A stretch of 64,000 bases of DNA from Bog-473 sp963787485 (lineage in GTDB: Bacteria > Actinomycetota > Acidimicrobiia > Acidimicrobiales > RAAP-2). Shown here in pieces: positions 25,504-34,495 of the stretch. The notes beneath the pieces are model-generated. The model was not told the origin of the DNA and searched no databases. It was given only the letters and a program-made list of their open reading frames with translations. A program made the position numbers and the translations under genes. Within the stretch, counting starts at the first letter, position 1. Each line of letters starts with the position of its first letter. The stretch lies in the NCBI GenBank assembly GCA_963787485.1, contig CAWBDF010000002.1, forward strand, positions 310,001-374,000, in the 5' to 3' direction.

Positions 25504-26921
25504 TTCGTGCTCCCATGACGCCGCAGCAACCGACCGAGATCGTCGAAGCTACGGCGTCGAGACCTATGTCCGCGTTCGCGGATGGTTCGTCGGAGCTGCT
25601 CCCTACTGGGGTGAAATGCGTCAGGCAGCCGGTGTGACGGTGACGTCAAAGCCGAGGGCTTCGAGCTTGCGTGTGAGCCTGGTTGCCTCGCGCTGTGGAT
25701 CGCGTCGGCTGAAATAGTCGGGACCGAGCTCGCGATAGATCTCCCCGGTCGAGAGCATGTGCCAGGCGGAGACCACCATGCTGTGCGCAACCGCGACCGC
25801 AGCTTTGTTCGGGCCCCTTCGAGGGGTGAGGCGGCGATACTGGGCACCGAGATAGGTGCTGTTACTCCGTGAGGCACCGCGCGCGGCCTCGATCAGAGCG
25901 CGTCCGAGCCATCGGTTGCCGTGCAGGGCTGCGACCGAGCGGTGCTTTCCGGCAGACTCGTGGCTGCCGGGAGCGGTCCCCGACCATGCGGCGAGCTGCT
26001 CTGGGCTGGGAAAGGCGGACATGTCGCCGCCGGTCTCCGCGATGAAGACCTCGGCCGTGGCTCGTCCCCACGCGGGGATCGTGCACAACAGTTCGATGAG
26101 TGGCTCAAAAGGGGCCGTGCGCTCGACGATCTCGGCGGTGAGCTGCTCTATGGAGGCGTCCAAGAAGGCGATGTGATCCAGGATCTGGCGAGCAACCACG
26201 CCATGATGCTCGGAAAAATGTCCCGAGAGCGCCTGAGCCAGTTGTTCCTTTTTCGCCCGCAGCCTGCTCTTCGATAGTTCGGCCAGAATTTTCGGGTCGC
26301 GCTCTCCGGCGATCAGTGCCTCGACGATTGCCAACGCTGACTTTGACCAGGTTCTCGATGCCACCGAGGTCAGCTTGATCCCAGCGTCTTGGAGCAACTT
26401 CTCCAGCCGCTGGATCTCCTTGACCCGAACGTCAACCTGGGTCTTGCGATAGCGGGTCAACTCTCGCAGCTCCCGGATCGGTGCAGGCGGAACGAAACTC
26501 GGACGGACCATCCCATGAGCGGCCACATCGGCCAGCCACTCGGCGTCAGAGAGGTCGGTCTTGCGCCCCGGCACCCGCTTGACGTGCGCGGCATTCACCA
26601 GCCACAGCTCTCCGATCAGGCCCTCCAGCCCGTAATAAACGGGCTTCCAGTAGACGCCGGTCGCCTCCATCACAACGGTGTTCGCCTCATGCTCCCGCAG
26701 CCACTCGGCAAGCTGGCCGATGCCGGCCGACATCGTGGGGAAGGACGACTTCATCGTCTCCACGTCACCGCCGACCGACACCCGCAGACACGCGACGACC
26801 CGGTCACGATGAACATCGAGTCCGGCTACCCGGTCCCGGATCCTCTCCATATGACTTCCTCCCTTCTCGAGTAGCCGCCCGGGGAGGGGTCTAGATGATG
26901 CGGATACTGGGGTTCGTGCTC
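25504..26921 (-). mobile_element. IS110-family insertion sequence (boundaries approximate)
   Basis: An intact IS110-type transposase gene with non-coding flanks. The 9-mer TTCGTGCTC occurs on both sides, at 25504-25512 and 26913-26921, and could be the recombination core that IS110 elements leave as a short direct repeat; the boundaries rest only on this. IS110 elements usually have no terminal inverted repeats, and none is seen. The element separates the polysaccharide operon from the methyltransferase and hydrolase genes. Confidence 0.55.
25621..26850 (-). CDS. IS110-family transposase (DEDD and serine)
   Basis: 409 residues. The N-terminal DEDD (RuvC-like) domain has Asp12 (AGLDVHRD), Glu62 (VVMEATGVYWKP), and Asp99/Asp102 in GRKTDLSDAEWLADV. 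The C-terminal Transposase_20 domain has IPAWGRATAEVFIAETGGD and the serine motif GSHESAGKHRS, with Ser299 as the expected nucleophile. All catalytic residues are present and the frame is full length, so the enzyme looks active. These recombinases are guided by a bridge RNA encoded in the element's non-coding end. Confidence 0.95.
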   Translation of the reverse strand: MERIRDRVAGLDVHRDRVVACLRVSVGGDVETMKSSFPTMSAGIGQLAEWLREHEANTVVMEATGVYWKPVYYGLEGLIGELWLVNAAHVKRVPGRKTDLSDAEWLADVAAHGMVRPSFVPPAPIRELRELTRYRKTQVDVRVKEIQRLEKLLQDAGIKLTSVASRTWSKSALAIVEALIAGERDPKILAELSKSRLRAKKEQLAQALSGHFSEHHGVVARQILDHIAFLDASIEQLTAEIVERTAPFEPLIELLCTIPAWGRATAEVFIAETGGDMSAFPSPEQLAAWSGTAPGSHESAGKHRSVAALHGNRWLGRALIEAARGASRSNSTYLGAQYRRLTPRRGPNKAAVAVAHSMVVSAWHMLSTGEIYRELGPDYFSRRDPQREATRLTRKLEALGFDVTVTPAA

Positions 26922-27119
26922 ATGGCGACACAGTGCGATCCCCTCGACCCCCGCACCAGACTCAAAACGAGCTCACAGGCTTCACAGTAGGGACGGCGGC
27001 CGCGCCCGAACGGCCTGACGAGCATTTCATTCCTCCGCGATGTCCGCCAGGACATAGGGACTCAGACGCAAAGAGGCCCTGATTCGACTCTTTCCTCGTC
27101 GCCATCTACCTTTGAAAGT
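26851..27119. other. Non-coding region upstream of the IS110 transposase, possible bridge RNA locus
   Basis: 269 bases with no supported ORF between the transposase start and the methyltransferase start. It contains GCCGCCCGGGGAGGGG near 26873 and short self-complementary runs. In IS110-group elements the bridge RNA is transcribed from the end upstream of the transposase, so part of this segment may encode it. I cannot fold it reliably by eye. Confidence 0.3.
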
Positions 27120-27818
27120 ATGGAGAAAGACGACAGTGTAGAAACCAGGATCGCTACCGTGAGACAGGTTTTCGACACTCCACCGGCGGTGCACGTCGCA
27201 GCTCCGGGTGGGGTATGGGCTACAGCCAGTAGTTGCTACGATTTTATGGCGAAACATGTCCGGCGGGGCTCTCGTACTCTCGAAACCGGTGCTGGAATTT
27301 CAACGGTTCTCTTTGCTGCTTGGAGATGTGATCATTTAGCGGTTGTTCCCGATCCCAGCCAAGCAAAGGCTATTCAGGCGTACTGCGTCGAGAACGGCAT
27401 CGATACCGATACGCTCACCTTCGACCTTCGACCTTCGGAAGTCGCGCTCCCTGAGCGGGCAGATTCCGGTGAGCTTGACCTCGTGTTCATCGACGGATGC
27501 CACGGTTTCCCGTTGCCGATAATCGATTGGTTCTACGGCGCTGGTCGGCTCCGCGAAAAAGGGGTCGTCGTGTTCGATGACGTACAGCTACCGCAGGTGT
27601 CACTCCTTATAGAAAAGTTCATCGACCCCGATGATCGATGGGAGGAACTGAAGAAGACACCGAAGTGGAGAGCCTATAGACGAATGTCGGAGGGCTTCCT
27701 GGGCGAAGAATGGTCGAACCAACCCTTTTTTCCGGCCACGCTTAGCAATAGAGCTATGCGTACTTTGAAAGACCATATGCCTCTCAGTGTGCGCAAGAAA
27801 CTACGTAACCGGTTTTGA
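27120..27818 (+). CDS. SAM-dependent methyltransferase (Methyltransf_24-like)
   Basis: 232 residues. Motif I is TLETGAGISTVLFA, followed by HLAVVPDPSQ as the acidic-strand region and DLVFIDGCHGFPLPIIDWFY, the pattern of small Rossmann methyltransferases in polysaccharide loci. The C-terminal part is basic (KDHMPLSVRKKLRNRF). Base composition is visibly lower in GC than in the neighbours, which together with the adjacent IS110 suggests acquisition by transfer. The substrate is unknown; sugar O-methylation is possible from the context only. Confidence 0.75.
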   Translation: MEKDDSVETRIATVRQVFDTPPAVHVAAPGGVWATASSCYDFMAKHVRRGSRTLETGAGISTVLFAAWRCDHLAVVPDPSQAKAIQAYCVENGIDTDTLTFDLRPSEVALPERADSGELDLVFIDGCHGFPLPIIDWFYGAGRLREKGVVVFDDVQLPQVSLLIEKFIDPDDRWEELKKTPKWRAYRRMSEGFLGEEWSNQPFFPATLSNRAMRTLKDHMPLSVRKKLRNRF

Positions 27819-27878
27819 GCCAAACGCGGAGGCGCCCACCGAACGCGTAACGGCCTCCGAGTACATCCCTACCTGATC

Positions 27879-28943
27879 TCAGGCCTGCGCACCCCTGGTC
27901 GATCGGGGGCTCGGCACCATCGTGCTCAGGGGGGCCCAGTAGGTCCGCAGGGCGACGCGCGCCCGCACGTTGTGGGTTGCGGTCACGCGGCTGGTGCCGT
28001 AGTCCCAGTAGGTCACCTCGAACACGTGGTGAGAATTGAACCACGCGCTCGAGTCCCGAATGAACACCGGATTGTCACCTCCGCAGACACCACCCGACTT
28101 GACGAAGACAGGCGCTCCGTTGCGACAGGTTCCCCACCCGAGGCCCCACTCGGGAAAGACCATGGGCACGTGGTGCGCCGCGGCAAACGCGGCCAACCAA
28201 TTGAGGCCGTACGGTCCCGTCTGGAGGTGGGCGAATTCGGCCTGTGCCCCGGGATAGTGGAAGTCCTCGACGTCGTAGACGTCGAGCCCGACGTAGTCAA
28301 CGTACTGGTTGCCGGGATAATACGACGTGAGGTTGCCGACCCCGAGATCACCCCGGTTCGGATCCCACTCGAACTTGAAGTTGGCTCCCGGGACCGACCG
28401 CATGGCCGTGACGATGTGTCGCCAGTAGGCGATGAACTGGGCCGCGTGCCCTTTGGCCGCCCACGGATACCAGAATCCGTTGAACTCCCAGCCGATGCGC
28501 ACGATGGAGGCCTGTTGGCCACCTGCGACGAGCGCACCAGCCAAGGCGGTGAAATGCGCGTCGTACGCACCCGATGCTCCAGCGGCGAGCGTAGCCCCGT
28601 TGTAGGGGAGGATCGGCACGCTCCATATCATGGAGAATCCTTTTCCCGCCCACTGCTGGAGCAGCCACGACGGGTCGGCGATGGTGTCCCAAGACGTGGC
28701 GTCGAGGAACTCCGTCACGTAGGGCACCGGCGCTGCGACTTGGGCCGCGAACTGCTGAGCAGCAGAAGGGTTGGCCGATCCCGCGTAGACCCCGAGCGCA
28801 TACCCGCGTGCCCGCGCCACGTGACCTTGGGTCGGCGATGCTTCCGCCGCTTTTGACGGAGGGGCGAGTAGCATCGCGGCCAAGACGACGAGACCGGCGA
28901 CGATGAGCCGGACCTGGCGGCGGAGGTGAGGGGTCGCGCTCAT
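27879..28943 (-). CDS. Secreted glycoside hydrolase, GH26-like
   Basis: 354 residues with a signal peptide (basic start, hydrophobic segment 13-28, SKAAEA cleavage region). The mature protein has a (beta/alpha)8-type sequence in which GWEFNGFWYPW supplies the likely acid/base Glu153, and VFPEWGLGWG the likely nucleophile Glu265, the arrangement of GH26 endo-mannanases and related clan A enzymes. A YYPGNQYVDYVGLDVYD segment supports it. It would act outside the cell on a polysaccharide, perhaps trimming or releasing the polymer from the nearby locus. GH5/GH53-like relatives are alternative family placements. Confidence 0.75.
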   Translation of the reverse strand: MSATPHLRRQVRLIVAGLVVLAAMLLAPPSKAAEASPTQGHVARARGYALGVYAGSANPSAAQQFAAQVAAPVPYVTEFLDATSWDTIADPSWLLQQWAGKGFSMIWSVPILPYNGATLAAGASGAYDAHFTALAGALVAGGQQASIVRIGWEFNGFWYPWAAKGHAAQFIAYWRHIVTAMRSVPGANFKFEWDPNRGDLGVGNLTSYYPGNQYVDYVGLDVYDVEDFHYPGAQAEFAHLQTGPYGLNWLAAFAAAHHVPMVFPEWGLGWGTCRNGAPVFVKSGGVCGGDNPVFIRDSSAWFNSHHVFEVTYWDYGTSRVTATHNVRARVALRTYWAPLSTMVPSPRSTRGAQA

Positions 28944-29221
28944 GTCACATCCATTCTTGCCCCACCGAGTCTCCGCAAGGTGTCACCCGTCACGGCCGGT
29001 GGTGGGCAATGGAGTGCTCCGGACGACGAACGAGTGACGCCCTCACGGCCGCCCGGCAGTCTCGCAACATAGTTGCTTCGCACTTGCTCCTCGCCAGGAC
29101 CCTTTTCCCGACGGATCCGGCGACGCGAACAAGACCCAAGAACTCACAACAAAGGAACACATCGGACCCATGGAGCTCCTCGCACTGAAGACCGGCCGAG
29201 CGTGAACGAGGTGCTTCCTTA

Positions 29222-30472
29222 GTGCGTACGAGGGTCGCCGTTCTGCACCACGCCGGTTCCTTCTTTCCCTTTGAGGTGCACCATCGCATACGAGACGAGA
29301 TGGAACCGATCTGGGTGGTCAACACCGAGGTTGACCCACAGGACGGGATCCTGCGCCTCCTGGGCCGTTTGGGCCCCGTCGTGGACGTCGCCGGGCTCGA
29401 TCTCGACGAATCGGCGGCGCGTCTCGGAGCCGAGTCCCCGCAGGGAATCGTCTCCTTCGTGGACGACACCATTGAGTTCGCAGCGGCCCTGGCGGAACGG
29501 CTGGGGCTCCGGTACCACACGCCCGAAGTTGCGGCGACAGTGGTGGACAAAGGCCGGCAACGCGCTGTGTTCGAGCGTGCTGGCATCCCCAGTCCCCGCT
29601 TCCGACAACTGCCCGGCCTGCTGGACCGCGCCCAACTTGACGCGACCGTCGCCGGTCTGGCGTTTCCAGCCGTGCTCAAACCCCTGCAGTCGAGCGGGAG
29701 TCGGGGCGTCCTCCTTGTTTCCGACGTCGAGGAGCTACACGCAGCGATGACGGAGCCCGGCGAGGGCATGGGCTGGATCGTCGAAGAGTTCATTCCGGAT
29801 CCCGAATCGGACGGCGCCTGGCACGCCCATTTCGTCTCCGTCGAGAGCGTGGTGAGCGGTGGTCAAATCAGCTCGGCGGCAGTGACCGGCCGCTTCCCGC
29901 TGGTGCCTCCCTTCCGGGAGAGTGGCAACTTCATTCCGGCCGTGGTCGATCCGACGGCCCTCGCAGACATCCTCGAACTCTCGTCCGAGGCCATCCGCGC
30001 CCTCGGCATCGTCGACTCTGTGGTTCACACCGAGATCAAGTTGTCACCGGAGGGCTTACGGCTTATCGAGGTCAACGGACGGCTGGGCGGACAGGTGCCC
30101 TTCATTCTCGAATCAGTCTCCGACGTAAACCTGTTCAACGTGACTTGCCAAGTGGCGTCGGGCATCCCCGTGCGCTTCGACGGGCCCGTCAAGTGCCGGG
30201 GCGTGGGATTTTGGCTCCTGATGCAGCCCCCGACCTGGGCCCGGCGGTTGACCGGGGTGCAGGGACTGGCGGAGGTGGCGTCCCGTCCGGGCGTGACGGA
30301 GGTGCGCATGGAGCGGTCCCCGGGCGACGAAGTCGATTGGCGTCTGGGCACTTCGGCGAACGTGGCCAGGATCAAGGGCCATGTGGCCGACCACGACGAA
30401 TTGGCCCGACTCCTCTCCTCTATCGAACGTGAGGTGCAGATCACGTACGAGGGTCAGGACGATTGCTCCTGA
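29222..30472 (+). CDS. ATP-grasp domain ligase
   Basis: 416 residues from GTG 29222. The ATP-grasp fold is recognised by DKGRQRAVFERAGIPSPRF, FPAVLKPLQSSGSRGVLLV (ATP-binding Lys), GWIVEEFIPDP and HTEIKLSPEGLRLIEVNGRLGG, where the Glu and Asn bind Mg-ATP. Such enzymes form C-N bonds through an acyl-phosphate, as in L-amino acid ligases and biotin carboxylase. No specific substrate can be named. It lies at the right margin of the polysaccharide locus, 278 bp after the divergent hydrolase; that gap shows nothing recognisable. Confidence 0.82.
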   Translation: MRTRVAVLHHAGSFFPFEVHHRIRDEMEPIWVVNTEVDPQDGILRLLGRLGPVVDVAGLDLDESAARLGAESPQGIVSFVDDTIEFAAALAERLGLRYHTPEVAATVVDKGRQRAVFERAGIPSPRFRQLPGLLDRAQLDATVAGLAFPAVLKPLQSSGSRGVLLVSDVEELHAAMTEPGEGMGWIVEEFIPDPESDGAWHAHFVSVESVVSGGQISSAAVTGRFPLVPPFRESGNFIPAVVDPTALADILELSSEAIRALGIVDSVVHTEIKLSPEGLRLIEVNGRLGGQVPFILESVSDVNLFNVTCQVASGIPVRFDGPVKCRGVGFWLLMQPPTWARRLTGVQGLAEVASRPGVTEVRMERSPGDEVDWRLGTSANVARIKGHVADHDELARLLSSIEREVQITYEGQDDCS

Positions 30473-30550
30473 CCCTGCCGGTAGACGGATATTTCGTCGT
30501 GAACTACCATGCCGGCGCCGAAGCCTCAGATCGATTGAGCAGGGGGGCGC

Positions 30551-31504
30551 ATGCTCGTTGGGTTTCTCGCTGATGTCCGCAACCCTCCCCCGTGGGAGCG
30601 GCCCTGGCCCGAACACTACGGACGAACCCTCGAGTTCATTGAGGAAGCGGATCGGCTCGGGGCAAGCTCCATCTGGCTCGGTGAGCACCACCAGACGACC
30701 GACGGCTACCTGCCACAACCACTGAGCTTTGCCGTCGCCATCGCGGCGCGTACGACGTCCATCCGAATCGGGACGCAGGTCCTCATTGCGCCGCTACGCC
30801 ATCCCCAGCACATCGCCGAGGAGGCGGCCATCGTCGACATCCTGAGCGACGGACGCCTCGAGCTGGGCCTCGGTGCTGGCTACGTGCCCAAGGAGTTCGA
30901 GGCGTTCGGCATCGACCGGGACGAGCGCTTCACCGACCTCGACCGCACCGTGCTCGAGGTACGACGACTGATGTCCGAGGTGATCAGCCCGCGGCCGGTA
31001 CAGGACCCGGTTCCGATGTGGGTCGGCTACTTCGGCCTCGGCGCCCGCCGTGCCGGACGGATGGGGGTGGGGCTGCTGAGCGCCCTGCCCTGGTGCCTGG
31101 AACCATATCTACAAGGACTGGTCGAGGGGGGGCACGACCCGACCACCGCACGCATGACCGGAGGGCTCGACCTGATCGTCAGCGAGGACCCCGAGCGAAC
31201 CCGAGCCCTCCTCGACCCCCACGTGCACTACCAGGCCGACGCCTACGGCGTGCTGCGGGACGAGGTCGAGCGCTTCGAAGGCCGCGAACCCACCGCCGAG
31301 GCCCGCCAGGGCGCGGCCTCGCATCAGAGCTACCAGGTCTTGACACCCGAGGACGCGGTCGCCCTCATCCGTGAACGCACTCAGGGCCTCCCGGTGATGT
31401 ACATCACACCGTGGCTCACCGTCGGCGGAATGCCCGACGAGTTCGTCAGCGAACACATCCGGCTGACCACCTCGAAGGTCGCGCCGGCGCTGGCCGACGA
31501 CTGA
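30551..31504 (+). CDS. LLM class flavin-dependent oxidoreductase
   Basis: 317 residues of the bacterial luciferase-like monooxygenase fold: N-terminal MLVGFLADVRNP, the SSIWLGEHHQTTDGYLPQPL segment, RIGTQVLIAPLRHPQHIAEEAAIVDILS and GRLELGLGAGY, all characteristic. It uses FMNH2 or F420H2; the sequence alone does not decide which. GGGGGG precedes the ATG. It is the first gene of the oxidoreductase/amidohydrolase cluster, 28 bp upstream of the broken SRPBCC gene. Confidence 0.88.
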   Translation: MLVGFLADVRNPPPWERPWPEHYGRTLEFIEEADRLGASSIWLGEHHQTTDGYLPQPLSFAVAIAARTTSIRIGTQVLIAPLRHPQHIAEEAAIVDILSDGRLELGLGAGYVPKEFEAFGIDRDERFTDLDRTVLEVRRLMSEVISPRPVQDPVPMWVGYFGLGARRAGRMGVGLLSALPWCLEPYLQGLVEGGHDPTTARMTGGLDLIVSEDPERTRALLDPHVHYQADAYGVLRDEVERFEGREPTAEARQGAASHQSYQVLTPEDAVALIRERTQGLPVMYITPWLTVGGMPDEFVSEHIRLTTSKVAPALADD

Positions 31505-31532
31505 CCCAATCCGAACGTACCAAGGAGTCGAT

Positions 31533-31981
31533 ATGCCCACGGCGCTGATGGAGACGACGATCGACAAGCCCGCCGACGAGGTCTGGGGGACGATCCGCGA
31601 GTTCGCAGGACTCGAATTGGTACCCGGGCATTGCGTCAAGCCGGCAGGAGGGCGACCTGCGGGTTCTGAAAGCGGAGGGCTTCGACCTCGAGATCCGCGA
31701 GCGACTGGTCCACCATGACGACGACCAGCGGACGTACACGTACGCCGTCGCGGGCTTCCGCGGAAACACGGCCTTGGACCTGGGGCGGAGGAAACGTCAT
31801 GGACCTGAGCACCATGACCGACCACCACCGGGCCACCATCACGGTCCATCCGATTGACGGGCTCTCGTGTCGGGTGACCTACGAGCTCGAGCTCGACCCG
31901 GGTCACGATCAGATGTTCGAGTCAACGTCCGGGCAGTACCAGGGTGTGCTGGAACACCTCAAGGGGTACATGGAGGGCTGA
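31533..31981 (+). pseudogene. SRPBCC (polyketide cyclase-like) protein with two frameshifts
   Basis: The start METTIDKPADEVWGTIREFAG is typical of SRPBCC proteins. Near 31617 an extra T breaks the frame (GAATTGG); the continuing frame gives PGIASSRQEGDLRVLKAEGF and IRERLVHHDDDQRTYTYAV. Near 31782-31786 an extra base in GGGGCGG breaks it again and a third frame supplies NVMDLSTMTDHHRATITV to the end. Removing both bases would restore a protein of about 148 residues. Either a recent pseudogene or two assembly errors. Such proteins bind hydrophobic ligands. Confidence 0.75.
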
Positions 31982-32113
31982 GGCGGGCACCCACTTCACG
32001 CCCAACGGCGAATCCGGGGGCGCATGGACATCTCCGGACGCACCGCCCTCCTTGGCGCCGATGACTGACCAGCCGAACCGAGTCGGCACGTTCGATCAGC
32101 GGGGGGAGCCCAG

Positions 32114-32941
32114 ATGAGGGACCTAGCGGGGAAGGTCGCCGTCGTGACGGGATCTGGGAGCGGGCTCGGACTGGCGATGGCGGAGCGGCTCGCTCGAGAG
32201 GGTATGACCGTGGTCATCGCGGACAATCGCCTCGATGCCGCCGAAGTCGTGGCGACCCGGATTGAGACCCATGGTGGGCGGGCGTCGCCGATGCAGGTCG
32301 ACGTCACCAAACGGGACTCGGTGATCGCCTTGGCGGACCGCGTGGACGACGAGCTCGGTGGAGCGAGCGTGCTCGTGAACAACGCCGGCGTGGCTGCCCC
32401 GAGCCCACTTCTCGAACCGGAGGAGTCCGGATGGCGGTGGGTGATGGACGTGAACGTTTTTGGCGTCCTCTATGGGATCCAGACGTTCGTCCCGCGGATG
32501 CTGGCCTCAGGTGAGGTGGCCCATGTGGTCAACACCGCCTCGTACGGTGGTGTCATCGGACCGGCGTGCTTCGAGCACAACCGAACCACTGGCGGCACCG
32601 GGGACCCCGAGGACCCCGGGCCGATGAAGAGCTACATGGTGTCCAAGCACGGCGTCGTGGCGCTCTCGGAGGGACTGGCGGGCGAGCTCGACGGCACCCG
32701 CGTCGGCGTGTCAGTACTGTGCCCTGAGCACCACGAACCCAGCTCCATCTACGAGAACTCCGCGAGCTTCCGGCCGACCGAGTTCGGGGGCCCGATGCCG
32801 GAGATCGCCGGCTTGGCGGCCGAGGCCGCCAAGCGTCGCCACGAGGGGAGCAAGGATGCGACGGGCAGGGGTCTCGTTGAGCGGCGCTTCGAACAGATCC
32901 TCGCCGGCTTCGACGACGCCGGATCCTTCACGGGCGACTGA
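32114..32941 (+). CDS. SDR family oxidoreductase
   Basis: 275 residues. NAD(P)-binding TGSGSGLGLAMAERL at residues 13-27, NNAGVAAPSP, a catalytic region NTASYGGVIG, and the active-site YMVSKHG (Tyr-x-x-x-Lys). The DNRLDAAEV segment after strand 2 has an Asp that favours NAD. GGGGGGAG precedes the ATG. It converges with an amidohydrolase gene (21-bp gap) and shares the cluster with a second, mycofactocin-type SDR. Confidence 0.9.
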   Translation: MRDLAGKVAVVTGSGSGLGLAMAERLAREGMTVVIADNRLDAAEVVATRIETHGGRASPMQVDVTKRDSVIALADRVDDELGGASVLVNNAGVAAPSPLLEPEESGWRWVMDVNVFGVLYGIQTFVPRMLASGEVAHVVNTASYGGVIGPACFEHNRTTGGTGDPEDPGPMKSYMVSKHGVVALSEGLAGELDGTRVGVSVLCPEHHEPSSIYENSASFRPTEFGGPMPEIAGLAAEAAKRRHEGSKDATGRGLVERRFEQILAGFDDAGSFTGD

Positions 32942-32962
32942 CCGCTGCGCCCACCGGGCGGC

Positions 32963-34378
32963 TCAAGACGCCGACAGCGCAGCCTCGACTGCCCCCTCGA
33001 CGCGGGTCCCCTCAAAGAAGTGGGGGTTCGTGCCAGCGTAGAGGCGAACCGGGTTCGTGAAGGTGAACTCCTCGAAGGCATCCGCATCGATCAGCCCGTC
33101 CTCGACGAGCTCGTAGGCCTCACCGAGGACGTCGCTCACGTCGGTGACGTCCCAATGTCCGATGTCAGAACCGAGGATCACCCGGAAGCGCGCCCCCAGC
33201 GGATTCCTGTCCCCACCGAACGCCAGTGCGGTCATCGGGTCATCGGCTTCGCAGCCGACGTAGATGTGGTCCACGAAGGCATCGCGCAGCTCCTCGGGCG
33301 TCGCGAAAGGAGCCGCGGCAAAATCGTCGAGGTTGGGCGGCTCATCGAACGAGCGCGGACGCAACATGTTCTGGAGCACGGCCGTGGTGTGCCCGGCGAA
33401 CCGTTCCCCGCCGTAACGCTCCACCAGCCGCGCGAGCTCTTCCGCGTCCAGATTCGTCGGGTTGTATTGCTGGATTACTGCACCGTTGCGCTTCTCCCAG
33501 TGGCCCAGCAGTCCTGCATAGAGGCTGGCTGCCCACCCGACGCCTCCCTCGAGTGCGGCGATCTTCAGTTTCGGGAAGCGGGAGAACACGCCACCGATGA
33601 ACACCGCTCGGCAGAACATCTCGGCACCGCTCGAGAATTGCCCGATGTGGGTGAAAACGTAGTTGGAGACGGACTCTCGCATCGGAAGACCCCAGGTCGG
33701 CGTGTGCACCCCGGGGACGACCCTCAGCTCGACGCACTTGGCCCAGAACGGGTCATAGTCGAACTCGCTGTCGATGCCGAAGGCGTCGAGTCGGAACTGT
33801 TCGGCGACTCCACCGGCAAGCGGTCGTTTCACGAAGCTCGGGATCATGATGGCGCGCATCCCAAGCTCCGAGACGACGTACTCGAGCTCTTCGATGCCCT
33901 CGTCGGGAGTGTGCAACGGCACGACACCCACCGGCAGGACACGTTCCGAGAGGCCAGCATGTAGTTCGGCCAGATACCGGTTGACGGCGCGACAGGCGAT
34001 GAGCCGGGTGTCCGCGTCATCGATCATCTCGAACATGATCCCCATGGTCGGATAGATGAGACTGAAGTCGAGCCCGATCTCGTCCATGCGCTCCGCGTAG
34101 AGACGGGGCAGTGATGCTGTGGCACGGTCGATCGTGCTGGCCGGGAACGTCCAGTGAGCCGGCTGCATCCGCCACTTCTCGGGCCCCGCCCGGTCGAGCT
34201 TTCCCATTCTGCGGAAATAGCGCTCGAACTGAGCCAGGCCGGTCGCGCCGCCAACCTCGTGCACGAAGTCCATGAGCACGGGCGTGACCTCGACGGTGTG
34301 TCCGTCCACGTCGATGACGGGGTGCCGCAACTCCGCCTTGATGCGCTGACCGCGCGATCTCATGCCCAACCCCGTCAT
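32963..34378 (-). CDS. Amidohydrolase-2 family protein (metal-dependent hydrolase/decarboxylase)
   Basis: About 471 residues from ATG 34378, preferred over ATG 34399 because GGAAGGAAGGGGG lies 8 bases before it. The N-terminus HPVIDVDGHTVEVTP holds the D-x-H metal site of the amidohydrolase-2 group. A C-terminal GSDIGHWDV provides the conserved Asp. The family includes ACMSD-like decarboxylases and lactone hydrolases. Three such genes occur within 7 kb, which points to successive or redundant steps in breakdown of a cyclic compound. It is divergent from the next amidohydrolase. Confidence 0.85.
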   Translation of the reverse strand: MTGLGMRSRGQRIKAELRHPVIDVDGHTVEVTPVLMDFVHEVGGATGLAQFERYFRRMGKLDRAGPEKWRMQPAHWTFPASTIDRATASLPRLYAERMDEIGLDFSLIYPTMGIMFEMIDDADTRLIACRAVNRYLAELHAGLSERVLPVGVVPLHTPDEGIEELEYVVSELGMRAIMIPSFVKRPLAGGVAEQFRLDAFGIDSEFDYDPFWAKCVELRVVPGVHTPTWGLPMRESVSNYVFTHIGQFSSGAEMFCRAVFIGGVFSRFPKLKIAALEGGVGWAASLYAGLLGHWEKRNGAVIQQYNPTNLDAEELARLVERYGGERFAGHTTAVLQNMLRPRSFDEPPNLDDFAAAPFATPEELRDAFVDHIYVGCEADDPMTALAFGGDRNPLGARFRVILGSDIGHWDVTDVSDVLGEAYELVEDGLIDADAFEEFTFTNPVRLYAGTNPHFFEGTRVEGAVEAALSAS

Positions 34379-34495
34379 GGCCAGCCCCCTTCCTTCCATC
34401 CAGGAGCGTAGCGCCGAGGTCAGGGGCTATTTTCTAGGTGTTACGTTCAGACGTATCGCCCGAACGACGGCGCGCCGCACAACGAAGGGAGCGTC

